64,000 nt of DNA from Polynucleobacter sp. MWH-S4W17 (GTDB lineage Bacteria; Pseudomonadota; Gammaproteobacteria; Burkholderiales; Burkholderiaceae), in the NCBI RefSeq assembly GCF_018687535.1, contig NZ_CP061295.1, positions 1,612,001-1,676,000 on the forward strand. The letters run 5' to 3'. The notes under the pieces were generated by a model. The model saw only the letters and a program-made list of their open reading frames with translations, was not told the origin of the DNA and did no database searches. Below are positions 8,306 through 17,361 of the stretch, piece after piece. The position numbers and the translations under genes are program-made. Each line of letters opens with the position of its first letter. Positions within the stretch are counted from its first letter, which is position 1.

Positions 8306-9001
8306 ATGAGCCTACTTCCCAATCTATTTAATGCCCTCATCATTGGGGCCTCGGGCACTATTGGATCGCATTTTGTGAGACTCCTAGAAAGCAATCCATC
8401 TTGCTCCAAAGTGATCGGTATACATCGTAATTCTCCCAATGCTATTGACTACCATCATCCAGAGACTATTGAGGCTTGTGCAAACAGTCTGGCTGAGTCA
8501 GGACCATTTCAATTAATCATCAATACAATTGGAGCGCTGCACTCGGAACAATGGATGCCAGAAAAGAAATTGGATGATTTGAATCCGGCCCAATTAACGG
8601 AAATGTTCAACACCAACACTATTGGTCCAGCATTAACAATTAAGTACTTCTCTAAACTCTTGGACCCAAAACATAGCGTGATGGCGACACTATCTGCCAA
8701 GGTTGGCAGTATTGAAGATAATCGACTAGGTGGTTGGTATAGCTACAGAGCCTCAAAAGCCGCACTCAATATGATTATCAAAACAGCATCAATCGAGTTC
8801 ACAAGAACTAAGCCCAATACTGCGTTGATTGCCCTTCATCCTGGCACCGTCAAATCTGGACTGTCACAACCTTTTCGTGGTCAGCAAATCGGCAAGGATC
8901 CTCTAGAGGCTGTAACTGATATGTTCAATGTCCTTGCGAACGTAAATAAGGAAGATTCAGGGAGCTTTCTAACATACTCAGGTGAAAAGCTGCCTTGGTA
9001 A
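8306..9001 (+). CDS. Short-chain dehydrogenase/reductase (CsgA-like)
   Basis: This 231-residue SDR has the NAD(P)-binding motif ALIIGASGTIGSHFVRLL, the NTIGAL segment in place of NNAG, and the catalytic Ser / Tyr-x3-Lys arrangement (TLSAKVGS ... WYSYRASKAALNM). The pattern after it (IALHPGTVKSGLSQPF) is typical of the CsgA/sniffer-like group. The substrate is unknown. Its stop lies 31 bp before the DsbA-like gene. Confidence 0.85.
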   Translation: MSLLPNLFNALIIGASGTIGSHFVRLLESNPSCSKVIGIHRNSPNAIDYHHPETIEACANSLAESGPFQLIINTIGALHSEQWMPEKKLDDLNPAQLTEMFNTNTIGPALTIKYFSKLLDPKHSVMATLSAKVGSIEDNRLGGWYSYRASKAALNMIIKTASIEFTRTKPNTALIALHPGTVKSGLSQPFRGQQIGKDPLEAVTDMFNVLANVNKEDSGSFLTYSGEKLPW

Positions 9002-9032
9002 AAAATATATAGGCTTACGTGGAATAAACCTT

Positions 9033-9704
9033 ATGAAAAAAAAGATCAAAATAGATTATGTATCGGATGTTGCTTGCCCATGGTGTGCTGTAGGCCTAGG
9101 AAATCTCAATCAGGCAATCTCGCAATTAAGCGATAAAGTGAATTTTGAAGTGCACTTTCAACCCTTTGAACTCAATCCAAATATGCCCTTAGGTGGTCAA
9201 GATGCGATTGAACATCTTACTGAAAAGTATGGTTTAACTGCTGCACAGGTCAAAGCCAACCAATCCAACATTCGAATCAAAGCCTCAGAAGCTGGATTTG
9301 AGTTTCATCCGGAAGGTCGCAAGCGGGTTTACAACACATTTGATGCGCATCGTCTTTTGCATTGGGCGGGCATAGAGTTTGGGCTTGAGAAGCAAACGAT
9401 TCTAAAAACAGAATTGTTAAACACTTACTTTTGCTTAGCAGTTAATTTGGATGATCAGAAAAATTTATTAGATGCAGTAAGTCGATCTGGTCTCGATATA
9501 TATAGAGCTCAAGAGATGCTCAAAAACGGTGAATTTACTAAAGAAGTTCGTGAGGCAGAGGCTTTTTATATAAATGCCGGCATAAGCTCCGTGCCCTCAA
9601 TCATTCTTAACGATCAATATCTTTTGCAAGGGGCCCTACCTTCCGAGTCCTTCATAAATGCATTTGAACAGTTAATCACCAAAGCAGCTTTAGCAAAAAC
9701 ATAA
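9033..9704 (+). CDS. DsbA-family (FrnE-like) oxidoreductase
   Basis: The product, counted from the ATG at 9033, has 223 residues. It begins KKKIKIDYVSDVACPWCAVG, a thioredoxin fold whose CPWC active site follows directly after the first strand, as in FrnE/2-hydroxychromene-isomerase-like DsbA proteins. There is no signal peptide, so it is cytoplasmic. The cis-Pro region is SSVPSIILND. A longer frame opens at 8982 inside the SDR gene, but the ATG at 9033 fits the family start. Confidence 0.85.
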   Translation: MKKKIKIDYVSDVACPWCAVGLGNLNQAISQLSDKVNFEVHFQPFELNPNMPLGGQDAIEHLTEKYGLTAAQVKANQSNIRIKASEAGFEFHPEGRKRVYNTFDAHRLLHWAGIEFGLEKQTILKTELLNTYFCLAVNLDDQKNLLDAVSRSGLDIYRAQEMLKNGEFTKEVREAEAFYINAGISSVPSIILNDQYLLQGALPSESFINAFEQLITKAALAKT

Positions 9705-9867
9705 TTGATGTTCATCTATATCTCTAATCGGGTTAGCGAACCTCCAGATTCTTATACCCACAGGCATAAATCATGGCAATGGATTCGCTTCATACGCATC
9801 TTTACTATCTACCCTAGAATCACCTAGTACATTACATTTAAACCTAGGCAAACTCGGATTTATTGAC

Positions 9868-10824
9868 TTGAAATTACGTATTGAAATCGTAACGCCCGCA
9901 CCCCCTGGCACCCTTCACGGAAACCGTATTACTGCTTTACGGTGGCATCAATTCTTGTCGCACCTCAATTACCAAAGCGCTATTACAGAGCAATGGTCTA
10001 AAAAGCCATGTGATGTTCTGATTGCACTACATGGACTACGAAGTCATGACTCTATTCAAAGGTATAAAAAAGCCTATCCCAATTATCCAGTCATATTAAT
10101 CATGACTGGAACGGACATCTACCGAGACCTAAAAAACTCCACTAAAGTTATCAAGTCAATGGAGATGGCTGATGCGATTGTGGTTCTTCAACCAGATGCC
10201 ATTCAATCCTTACCTAAGAAATTTCATCATAAAGTCCAAGTGATTTACCAGTCAGTAAAAGGCATCACTAGAAAGCCGCCACCAAAACGTCATTTTTTAG
10301 CCAGCATCATTGGCCATCTGCGGTCTGAAAAAGATCCCTTTTGTGCTGCGCAATGTCTGTCCCACTTGCCTTCAAACAGCAAGATTCAGCTAGTGCAACT
10401 CGGTAAGGCAATGAGTCCGGAATTTAAAAAGCAAGCACTCTCTACTGAAAAAAACGTTATGCGTTATCGATGGTTAGGTCAACTGAGTCACTCTAAAACA
10501 CTGCAGTGGCTCTCTCGCTCACACGTGATGATCATCTCCAGCATTATGGAAGGTGGCGCCCATGTGGTGTCTGAAGCTATTGCTATTGGCATCCCAGTAA
10601 TTGCATCAGACATTCCAGGTAATCGAGGCTTACTGGGAGATGCCTACCCCGCCTACTATCCAGTAGGCGATAAAGTTGCTTTAAGCAAACTACTAACCAA
10701 GGCTGAAACCAATCCAGCCTTTTATGAAAAATTGTGCAGGGCGATTGCCTTGCGACAGAAGATCACCAAATCAGAATTAGAGCAAAAATCGATTCAAAAG
10801 CTCATTAAAAGCCTGATTAAATAA
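9868..10824 (+). CDS. senB: SenB-like glycosyltransferase (selenosugar synthase)
   Basis: The 318-residue GT-B-like glycosyltransferase opens with LRIEIVTPAPPGTLHGNRITALRWHQFL and has the C-terminal donor-binding segment SIMEGGAHVVSEAIAIGIPVIASDIPGN. This is the pattern of the TIGR04348 family, characterised as SenB, which makes a selenosugar from selenophosphate and UDP-N-acetylglucosamine-type sugar in selenoneine synthesis. The identification is strengthened by the convergent operon holding senA, selD and egtD. The only suitable start is a TTG at 9868. The gene ends 11 bp from the end of egtD, on the opposite strand. Confidence 0.85.
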   Translation: MKLRIEIVTPAPPGTLHGNRITALRWHQFLSHLNYQSAITEQWSKKPCDVLIALHGLRSHDSIQRYKKAYPNYPVILIMTGTDIYRDLKNSTKVIKSMEMADAIVVLQPDAIQSLPKKFHHKVQVIYQSVKGITRKPPPKRHFLASIIGHLRSEKDPFCAAQCLSHLPSNSKIQLVQLGKAMSPEFKKQALSTEKNVMRYRWLGQLSHSKTLQWLSRSHVMIISSIMEGGAHVVSEAIAIGIPVIASDIPGNRGLLGDAYPAYYPVGDKVALSKLLTKAETNPAFYEKLCRAIALRQKITKSELEQKSIQKLIKSLIK

Positions 10825-10835
10825 TCAATCAGGCC

Positions 10836-11768
10836 CTATGCTGTCGCATAAGCTACCAAAAAGTAGCAATTTGGATCAGTCCAGGAGTGTACGGCTTTAA
10901 AACCGGCGCTCATTAAAAGAGATTCAAATTTTTCTTGCGTGTACTTATAGCTATTTTCAGTATGAATAAGCACACCGCTATCAAAACGCCTTTCGCCACC
11001 GGGGAACGAAACCAATTGATCCCGAGTAGATCGAAGATACATTTCGATTCGAGTAAGTTGCTCATTAAAAATTGCGTAGTGCTCCCAATTTTCTAAATTG
11101 AAATCCGTTTCAACCAGCCGGTTCAGGTGTAAAAGGATGTTTTTATTAAAAGCCGCAGTAATTCCAAGGGCATCGTTATAAGCTCGAGATAGAACTTCGC
11201 GATCCTTAACCAAATCAACCCCGATCAATAAACCCCCATCACCTTGGCAAACTTTCACAATATTTTTGAATAGTCCCAGCGCAGCATCTGGGTCAAAATT
11301 TCCAATGGAAGAGCCTGGATAAAAAAAGGTTTTCTTTCGACCCACCAAATCAGGAAACGCCATTTCTTCCTGTAAATCACAGGTTTGTGCCTGCATCTGA
11401 ATTCGTGGAAATTCTTTTTGCAAGCCTGAGATAGCCCGCTCTAAAAATTCTTTTGAGATATCTAGCGCCCGATATTCTTTGGGTAATAGGGTGTCAAATA
11501 ATGCGCTACCCTTTTCACAATTACCAGCCCCTAAGTCCAACAAAACATCGCACTTTCCAATCGTCAAAGCCATTGCTTCGCCGTATTGCACCATGATTTG
11601 TTTTTCAGTTCGGGTTGGGTAATACTCCTCCAAAAAAGTAATTGCCTCAAATAAGTGCGAACCAATTTCATCATAGAAAAACTTTGGAGATATCGATGAC
11701 TGCTCTCGTGAAAGACCAGCAATAATTTCATCAGTTAATTTTTGATCAGGTAAATTGTCTTGACTCAC
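10836..11768 (-). CDS. egtD: L-histidine N-alpha-methyltransferase EgtD
   Basis: The 310-residue protein makes hercynine (trimethylhistidine) from histidine and three S-adenosylmethionines. Family landmarks are ISPKFFYDEIGSHLFEAIT and EEYYPTRTE near the start, the SAM motif LLDLGAGNCEKG near residue 77, and FFYPGSSIGNF near residue 147. It is the last gene of the minus-strand operon that begins at senA, 29 bp after the second permease gene. Hercynine is the acceptor on which SenA places selenium, so the gene fits the selenoneine route. No EgtC or egtE-like gene is seen nearby. Confidence 0.9.
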   Translation of the reverse strand: MSQDNLPDQKLTDEIIAGLSREQSSISPKFFYDEIGSHLFEAITFLEEYYPTRTEKQIMVQYGEAMALTIGKCDVLLDLGAGNCEKGSALFDTLLPKEYRALDISKEFLERAISGLQKEFPRIQMQAQTCDLQEEMAFPDLVGRKKTFFYPGSSIGNFDPDAALGLFKNIVKVCQGDGGLLIGVDLVKDREVLSRAYNDALGITAAFNKNILLHLNRLVETDFNLENWEHYAIFNEQLTRIEMYLRSTRDQLVSFPGGERRFDSGVLIHTENSYKYTQEKFESLLMSAGFKAVHSWTDPNCYFLVAYATA

Positions 11769-11797
11769 TTCAATATTCCTTTTTCATGTTACCTAAT

Positions 11798-12592
11798 TTA
11801 GCCAAGACTGTGCATTTGCACTCTACGAAGCTTGTTGCTAATCATGTCTACAGCTATAACTAAGATAAGCATCGCTATGATCACTGTTGAGGCTTGCTGC
11901 TCATGTAATAAAGAGAGTTCGTAGTACAGAATTTGTCCAAGACCCCCTGCACCAACAAATCCTAATATCGTGGCCATACGTATATTCATTTCCCAACGAT
12001 AAAGACTATAAGAGAGCAGTTGAGAATAGATCCCTGGTAAAGCCCCATAAATAAATGCTTGAGCATTACTTGCCCCAGCCAACCTCAGAGCTTGCGTTGC
12101 ATTGGGAGAGTGATTTTCCAGGGTCTCGCCAAATAAACGCCCCAGCACTCCTGTGGTGTGCAAGGCGAGCGCTAGGGTTCCAGCAAATGGTCCTAAACCT
12201 ACTGCCAGTACCATTAATACCGCCCAAACAAGCTCTGGCACCGAGCGCAAAAAATTTAAGAAAAAACGGGTTGCTACTTTTGCGCTACGACCAAACTGTC
12301 CAGCTGCTGGTAGCGCCAGAAAAAGGCTCGCAATTGCCGCTAATAAAGTGGCCAAGGCAGAAATGGCCAAGGTCTGCAATACACCACTCCACACCTTCTG
12401 TAAAAAAGATGGTGAGAGATCTGGTGGAAAAAAGCGTCCTGTATAAATAACAACATCACTCATAGCTTGTTTAGTAAACAAAGCCAGAGGATTGAATGAA
12501 AGATAAACAAAGCTCACCACAATAAAAAGCGCAATCAGCACAAGCGTAATGAGACACTTTAGACAAAATTCGCGAGCAGGATAGTGGTTCAT
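11798..12592 (-). CDS. PhnE-like ABC transporter permease 2 (putative selenium oxyanion importer)
   Basis: The 264-residue inner-membrane permease has about six hydrophobic segments and the coupling-loop region GASNAQAFIYGALPGIYSQLLSYSLYRWEMN, then ATILGFVGAGGLGQIL. These are hallmarks of PhnE/PtxC permeases. Its start overlaps the end of the first permease gene by 4 bp. Because the genes sit between selD and egtD, transport of selenate or selenite rather than phosphonate is the preferred inference. Sequence alone does not show the substrate. Confidence 0.8.
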   Translation of the reverse strand: MNHYPAREFCLKCLITLVLIALFIVVSFVYLSFNPLALFTKQAMSDVVIYTGRFFPPDLSPSFLQKVWSGVLQTLAISALATLLAAIASLFLALPAAGQFGRSAKVATRFFLNFLRSVPELVWAVLMVLAVGLGPFAGTLALALHTTGVLGRLFGETLENHSPNATQALRLAGASNAQAFIYGALPGIYSQLLSYSLYRWEMNIRMATILGFVGAGGLGQILYYELSLLHEQQASTVIIAMLILVIAVDMISNKLRRVQMHSLG

Positions 12593-13416
12593 GCGAGTTG
12601 CCGACGAATGATGAGACTGATGTAGTCAGCGAGTAAAACAAGCAGCAAAAATACGATGAGAATGGTAGATACTTCACCACCGTTGAGCATCTTCATTGAC
12701 TGGTCCATAAGCTGTCCTAAGCCACCAGCACCTACAAAGCCCATGACAACCGAGGCCCTAACCGCGCATTCCCAGCGATAGATTGTGTAAGAGGCTAGCT
12801 CTTGTGAGGCGCCTGGCAATAACCCATATAAAAATGCATTGATACGGCCGCTACCTAACATTATTAGCGCTTTAGCAGGTAGGGTGTTTTCAGTCTCTAA
12901 GATTTCGGAATACACTTTTGCGAGCATGCCACCATAGGTAATAGCAATTGCTAGCACGCCTGCGATTGGGCCCAAACCAAACACTCTCACCAACAGCAAG
13001 GCCCATACAATTTCTGGAATACCTCTGAGTAATAACATCAGCATTCGGGCAAGATATCTACCGAGTTTCGCAATGCGATGACCAGAAGCAGGACCAATAC
13101 GTGAAATCGATAGGCTATAAGTGATGATGAGGCCCAGTGGAATTGCCATCAGCATTGCCAGAGCAATGCCTGCAGTTGCCATGGCTAAAGTCTCTAAAGT
13201 GGCCTTAAACACTAGCGCTAAAAATGATGCCTGAAGATTGGGTGGGAAAAACTGAATTAAGAAGTTAGTAAAAACTTTGAGGTTGCTAGCTTCAAATAAT
13301 GCAAATACATCAAACTGTGCCAATTGCATCATTGGCCATAAGATCGTTAATGCAATACACGTCACCACAAAACGCCTGAGCGCATCTGGATCCCTAAAAT
13401 AGACCACTCTTTTCAT
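12589..13416 (-). CDS. PhnE-like ABC transporter permease 1 (putative selenium oxyanion importer)
   Basis: The 275-residue permease is a paralogue of the next gene, with matching segments LLRGIPEIVWALLLVRVFGLGPIAGVLA and GSGRINAFLYGLLPGASQELASYTIYRWE followed by MGFVGAGGLGQLMDQS. The two probably form a heterodimeric membrane channel. It starts 2 bp after the stop of the ATPase gene. The same substrate inference applies as for the rest of the importer. Confidence 0.8.
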   Translation of the reverse strand: MKRVVYFRDPDALRRFVVTCIALTILWPMMQLAQFDVFALFEASNLKVFTNFLIQFFPPNLQASFLALVFKATLETLAMATAGIALAMLMAIPLGLIITYSLSISRIGPASGHRIAKLGRYLARMLMLLLRGIPEIVWALLLVRVFGLGPIAGVLAIAITYGGMLAKVYSEILETENTLPAKALIMLGSGRINAFLYGLLPGASQELASYTIYRWECAVRASVVMGFVGAGGLGQLMDQSMKMLNGGEVSTILIVFLLLVLLADYISLIIRRQLA

Positions 13417-13418
13417 GG

Positions 13419-14204
13419 TTATGGATTCGGACTGCCTTGTTTTGGCAGAATACCGCGTTCAGATGCATATAACTGTTGAAGCAAGCTCTCACTCACATCG
13501 GATGCTGGCAAGTCAAAAAAGATCTCCCCATCCTTCAGCCCAACAACTCTTGGGAACCACCGTAAAGCAATGTCTACTGCATGAAGGCTGGCCACAAAGC
13601 AAGCATCCCTGGTGCGAGCATTCTCTAAAAGGCGCTGAATCGTTAAATCAGAAAGAACAGGGTCCATTGCAGATACTGGCTCATCAGCCAGCAATAAATA
13701 AGGCTTCTGGTACAGCACGCGCGCGACACCCACTCTTTGCAATTGACCTCCAGACAGGCGGTCACAACGATCAAAGAGGCGGTCGGCGAGATCGAGTTTT
13801 TGCAGACATAACTGCGGACCCGCGATATCTACCGGATAGATTAATGACAGAAGAGATTTCCAGAGTGGCCACTGACCAAGACGACCAGCTAAGACGGTGG
13901 TAATCACTCTTTGTCTTGGTGGGATCGGAGCTGCTTGATGAACTAAGCCTATTTGAGAGCGTAAACGGCGTAATTGCCCTTTTGAAATCGCCCATGGATC
14001 AATGCCCAATACCGATATCGATCCAATACTAGGGCGCAGTGAAGTCGCTATCAAATTAAGCAAGCTCGTTTTGCCAGAGCCAGATGATCCAATAATCGCA
14101 ATTGATTCACCAGCTGAGGCGCTAATGTTGATATTTTTTAGCGCCTCTTTGCCATTGCTATGACTAAAACTAACTTGCTTAAATGCAAATGCTATTTTTT
14201 TCAC
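13419..14204 (-). CDS. PhnC-like ABC transporter ATPase (putative selenium oxyanion importer)
   Basis: The 261-residue ATPase has Walker A GSSGSGKTSLL (residues 37-47), the signature LSGGQLQRVGVARVL near residue 150, Walker B LLLADEPVSAMDP near 170, and an H-loop in ASLHAVDIAL. Overall it resembles PhnC-type importer ATPases. Its ATG overlaps the stop of the binding-protein gene (4 bp), which implies coupled translation. It energises uptake through the two PhnE-like permeases. Confidence 0.85.
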   Translation of the reverse strand: MKKIAFAFKQVSFSHSNGKEALKNINISASAGESIAIIGSSGSGKTSLLNLIATSLRPSIGSISVLGIDPWAISKGQLRRLRSQIGLVHQAAPIPPRQRVITTVLAGRLGQWPLWKSLLSLIYPVDIAGPQLCLQKLDLADRLFDRCDRLSGGQLQRVGVARVLYQKPYLLLADEPVSAMDPVLSDLTIQRLLENARTRDACFVASLHAVDIALRWFPRVVGLKDGEIFFDLPASDVSESLLQQLYASERGILPKQGSPNP

Positions 14205-15073
14205 TTAATCAAACCAGCACCAATTGCAGCCTTTTCAATTTCATCGTAGTTGGATGATTTAGTAGGAATATATTTGCTAGCCCTCTGAAGATCCATTAAT
14301 TCTTTTTGAGCAGGATCATTGGCATTCAGCTTTAAAAAAGCATCGCTAATTTTTTTAGTTACCGCTGCATCCAAACCACCTCGTACGGTCCAGTTGTAAT
14401 CATGGTACGGAGGCGTTGTATACAGAACTTTTACTTTTTCGGTATTAGGATTTTTAGCATCAGACAATTTATCCCAAACAGATGCATTTAAAGCGCCAGC
14501 ATCTGCTTTACCGCTAGCAACAAATGCGACTGTTGCGTCATGGGCTCCAGAAAAAGCAATACTCTTAAAGTCTTTATCTGGGTTAATGCCTGCCTTCATT
14601 AGGTAAAAACGCGGCATTAAATGGCCTGAAGTAGATGATGGTGAACCAAAAGCAAAGGTCTTGCCCTTTAAATCTGTCAAAGTCTTTGCCGAGCTAGCCT
14701 CAGGAATAATAAATTTACTCGTAAATTTTTCATCTTCAAGACGCTGAATGATCGGCTTGACGGCGCCATTCGTACGAATTTTTGCTTGAATATAAGTAAA
14801 ACCGCCTAACCATGCCATATCGATTTTATTTGTTGCCAGCGCCTCAACAACTGCAGCGTAGTCTGTCACGGGCGTAAATTCGACTTTCATGCCCGTCTCT
14901 TTAGAAAGATATTCGCCTAAAGGAAGAAATTTTCTTTGTAACTCAGTTGGTGATTCATCCGGAATCGCGGAGACACGTAAGACGGCTTGCGCCTGAGCTG
15001 GAAGCGTGAACATGCTAAAGCAAAGCGTTGCTAAAACAAGGCCGAGTGACACTTTCAAAGTGTTTAGTTTCAT
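14201..15073 (-). CDS. PhnD-like periplasmic binding protein (putative selenate/selenite-binding)
   Basis: The 290-residue protein has a signal peptide of about 29 residues ending LPAQAQA. The mature part follows the phosphate/phosphite/phosphonate-binding (PhnD/PtxB) family: LRVSAIPDESPTELQRKFLPLGEYLSKETG, then TDYAAVVEALATNKIDMAWLGGFTY, and FGSPSSTSGHLMPRFYLMKAG. Members in selD/senA neighbourhoods have been annotated as putative selenate-binding proteins (TIGR04553, from memory). It is encoded 39 bp downstream of selD. The ligand is inferred from context. Confidence 0.8.
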   Translation of the reverse strand: MKLNTLKVSLGLVLATLCFSMFTLPAQAQAVLRVSAIPDESPTELQRKFLPLGEYLSKETGMKVEFTPVTDYAAVVEALATNKIDMAWLGGFTYIQAKIRTNGAVKPIIQRLEDEKFTSKFIIPEASSAKTLTDLKGKTFAFGSPSSTSGHLMPRFYLMKAGINPDKDFKSIAFSGAHDATVAFVASGKADAGALNASVWDKLSDAKNPNTEKVKVLYTTPPYHDYNWTVRGGLDAAVTKKISDAFLKLNANDPAQKELMDLQRASKYIPTKSSNYDEIEKAAIGAGLIK

Positions 15074-15112
15074 ATTGTTTGGATACTTTCTATTGAATTA
15101 AAGAAGTAGAGC

Positions 15113-16153
15113 TTAGGCTACAGAAACGCCTGAGCCCTGTACAAATTGACCTATTTTTTGAGCTTGGCTAAATCCATCTGCTCTGAGTATTTCTAATACC
15201 TGCTCGGTTGCTTCTGGACTGCAAGAGATTAATAAACCGCCACTTGTTTGAGGATCAGACAAGAGGTTTTGCTGCCACTCATTCAAATGAGAGGCCATCT
15301 GTATTTCATGACCATAACCCAGCCAGTTACGTGGTGATGCGCCAGTAAAGATACCTTCTTTTACCAGCTTGACCGCCTCAGAAACTACTGGAATAGAGTC
15401 CCACTGAATCTGAGCTGAAAGCTTTGCTCCACGGCACAGTTCCAATAAGTGCCCTGCTAAGCCAAACCCTGTCACATCCGTAAGCGCATGCACGCTATCG
15501 AGTTGGGATAGCGCGACGCCAGGTTTATTCAGCTTAGTCGTTAAGGCAATCATCTCCTGATAGGCAGAGTCAGAAAGCTGCTCTTTTTTCAGCGCAGCAG
15601 AAAGAATGCCTACACCCAAGGGCTTGCTAAGGATGATGCTATCCCCTAACTTTGCACCACTATTACGCTTTAGTTTTTTAGGGTCTACTACGCCAATGGC
15701 AACCAAGCCATAAATCGGCTCTACAGTATCAATCGAGTGACCACCGGCAATCATAATCCCAGCCTCTGCACACACCGACTCACCGCCAGCAGTGATTTGC
15801 TGAATGACCTCCAAAGGAAGGACATTGATTGGCATGCCCAATAGCGCTAGGGCAAAAAGAGGTTGGGCACCCATAGCGTAAATATCTGAAATAGCATTCG
15901 TAGCTGCAATTCGCCCAAACTGATAGGGGTCATCGACAATCGGCATAAAGAAATCTGTGGTCGCCACGATCGCTTGATGTTCGTTGATTTGATAAACAGC
16001 GGCATCTTCATTGTTATCAGAGCCTGCCAGCAGTGCAGCAGGCATCTGGCGAATAGGGGAAGATTTCAGAATATCGCTCAAAACACCTGGAGCAATTTTG
16101 CAACCACAGCCCCCGCCGTGAGAGAGGGAGGTAAGACGACCGTTATATGTCAT
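15113..16153 (-). CDS. selD: Selenide, water dikinase (selenophosphate synthetase; SenC/SelD)
   Basis: The 346-residue protein makes selenophosphate from selenide and ATP. The N-terminal active site reads SHGGGCGCKI, with Cys16 equivalent to the catalytic Cys17 of E. coli SelD, Cys18, and Lys19. The PurM-like core follows (ATTDFFMPIVDDPYQFG; GGHSIDTVEPIYGLVAIG; SDPQTSGGLLIS). It lies between senA and the importer genes, so it probably serves as SenC. No selenocysteine tRNA gene or selA/selB is in this window, so a wider role in the cell cannot be judged. Confidence 0.9.
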   Translation of the reverse strand: MTYNGRLTSLSHGGGCGCKIAPGVLSDILKSSPIRQMPAALLAGSDNNEDAAVYQINEHQAIVATTDFFMPIVDDPYQFGRIAATNAISDIYAMGAQPLFALALLGMPINVLPLEVIQQITAGGESVCAEAGIMIAGGHSIDTVEPIYGLVAIGVVDPKKLKRNSGAKLGDSIILSKPLGVGILSAALKKEQLSDSAYQEMIALTTKLNKPGVALSQLDSVHALTDVTGFGLAGHLLELCRGAKLSAQIQWDSIPVVSEAVKLVKEGIFTGASPRNWLGYGHEIQMASHLNEWQQNLLSDPQTSGGLLISCSPEATEQVLEILRADGFSQAQKIGQFVQGSGVSVA

Positions 16154-16212
16154 GTTGAAGAACTCAATTTAAAAGTAAGAGGATGGCAGCTAAGTATGTG
16201 AGCTTACCTAAT

Positions 16213-17361
16213 TTATGCCAAACAGGTACGAAAGCCGCAAAAAAAATCACTGCGGGAAGGTAGGTAAAAATTACGAAATTGGGGGCGACGCAGATAGTCA
16301 GGAGTAAATACACTCCAACCCTTCAAAACCCGATGCCTACTGTCAAACCATGGGGCTGAATAATCTTGATAAGGATCAGAGCTAAAGCCCTCAAAAGGCT
16401 TAAAAGTACTGCTAGTCCACTCCCATAAGCTGGATGGTTGCCATGGCTCACGCGCTGATGTCATTAAGACGCTAAGCTCATTTTCAGTAGGGAGTCGAAC
16501 ACCCTTCCATAAACAATACTGCTCAGCAGTATGGGCAGAGATATGTCTCACTGGAGCATTGAGATCCAGCTCTCGCCACCGATCAAAAAATCGCTCAAAC
16601 CAGGCATCACCCTCTTTTTTCCAATATGCAGGTTGATGCTTAAAGCTTATTCCTGCATCATTTAGAGATCTTAAAAACTCTAAATATTCACCGTTACTAA
16701 CTGCATGGCTTGAAATTGAAAAATCATGAGTCAATACTTCATGCTGCCATTTCTCATTATCAAAAATAAAGCCCGTGCTTGGTGCTGACCCAAGCTGAAA
16801 TTGGCACTGAGGAATATGGATATATCTTGACTCAAAATCATTGTGTTGGTCTTGACTAGCACCAAGATCTTGCTCAAGAGGCCAGGCGTAACCTAAAGAT
16901 TGCCACATATAAGCAAACGCTTCATTGTGCATATCTTCATGATAGAGAGCTAACTGAATAAAGTAAGCCTGCTCAGGACTCAAGGTTCCAGATCTGAGGA
17001 TGATAAATGTACGCTCCATCACATCCGAAAAGTAATTCATCAAGATATCGATAGAGGGTATTTGTACCTGCCAGCGATCATCATGAATCATTTCAGAAGA
17101 ATTAAATAAAGCATCTGCATGGGCTAAAAAGGAAGGATTAGATGCTACCCCTTTGCGATGAACCCAAAATTCATGAAACCAAATCAGATGACCAAACTCC
17201 CAATGCGGGGGGTTTAATCCGGGCAATAAGGCGACTTTTTCCTGACCGTGATCAAGCTTACCAATAATGGTTTGTGTCACGTGAGTCGAGCGCCCCAAAT
17301 CTATTAGAAGCTTATTGGGTAATGGCCAAGGCTCGTAGCGCAGATAGTCAAACTGTGTCAT
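16213..17361 (-). CDS. senA: Selenoneine synthase SenA (EgtB-like non-haem iron enzyme)
   Basis: The 382-residue protein has an N-terminal DinB-like helical domain with the iron-binding HX3HXE motif (H141, H145, E147 in LYHEDMHNEAF), a further His in EFGHLIWFHEF (H58), and a C-terminal FGE/C-type-lectin-like domain (WEWTSSTFKPFEGF, then RHRVLKGWS and CGFRTCLA). This is the EgtB architecture. The length and the company of senB, selD and egtD point to SenA, which joins selenosugar-derived selenium to hercynine. It is the first gene of the minus-strand operon. EgtB of ergothioneine synthesis is the main alternative. Confidence 0.85.
   Translation of the reverse strand: MTQFDYLRYEPWPLPNKLLIDLGRSTHVTQTIIGKLDHGQEKVALLPGLNPPHWEFGHLIWFHEFWVHRKGVASNPSFLAHADALFNSSEMIHDDRWQVQIPSIDILMNYFSDVMERTFIILRSGTLSPEQAYFIQLALYHEDMHNEAFAYMWQSLGYAWPLEQDLGASQDQHNDFESRYIHIPQCQFQLGSAPSTGFIFDNEKWQHEVLTHDFSISSHAVSNGEYLEFLRSLNDAGISFKHQPAYWKKEGDAWFERFFDRWRELDLNAPVRHISAHTAEQYCLWKGVRLPTENELSVLMTSAREPWQPSSLWEWTSSTFKPFEGFSSDPYQDYSAPWFDSRHRVLKGWSVFTPDYLRRPQFRNFYLPSRSDFFCGFRTCLA

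Noticed and set aside
11798..15073. Classical phosphonate (Phn) uptake system
   Set aside because: No C-P lyase, phosphonatase or phosphite dehydrogenase gene is near, and the genes are embedded between selD and egtD; still possible for the ligand, so the substrate is stated as inference only.
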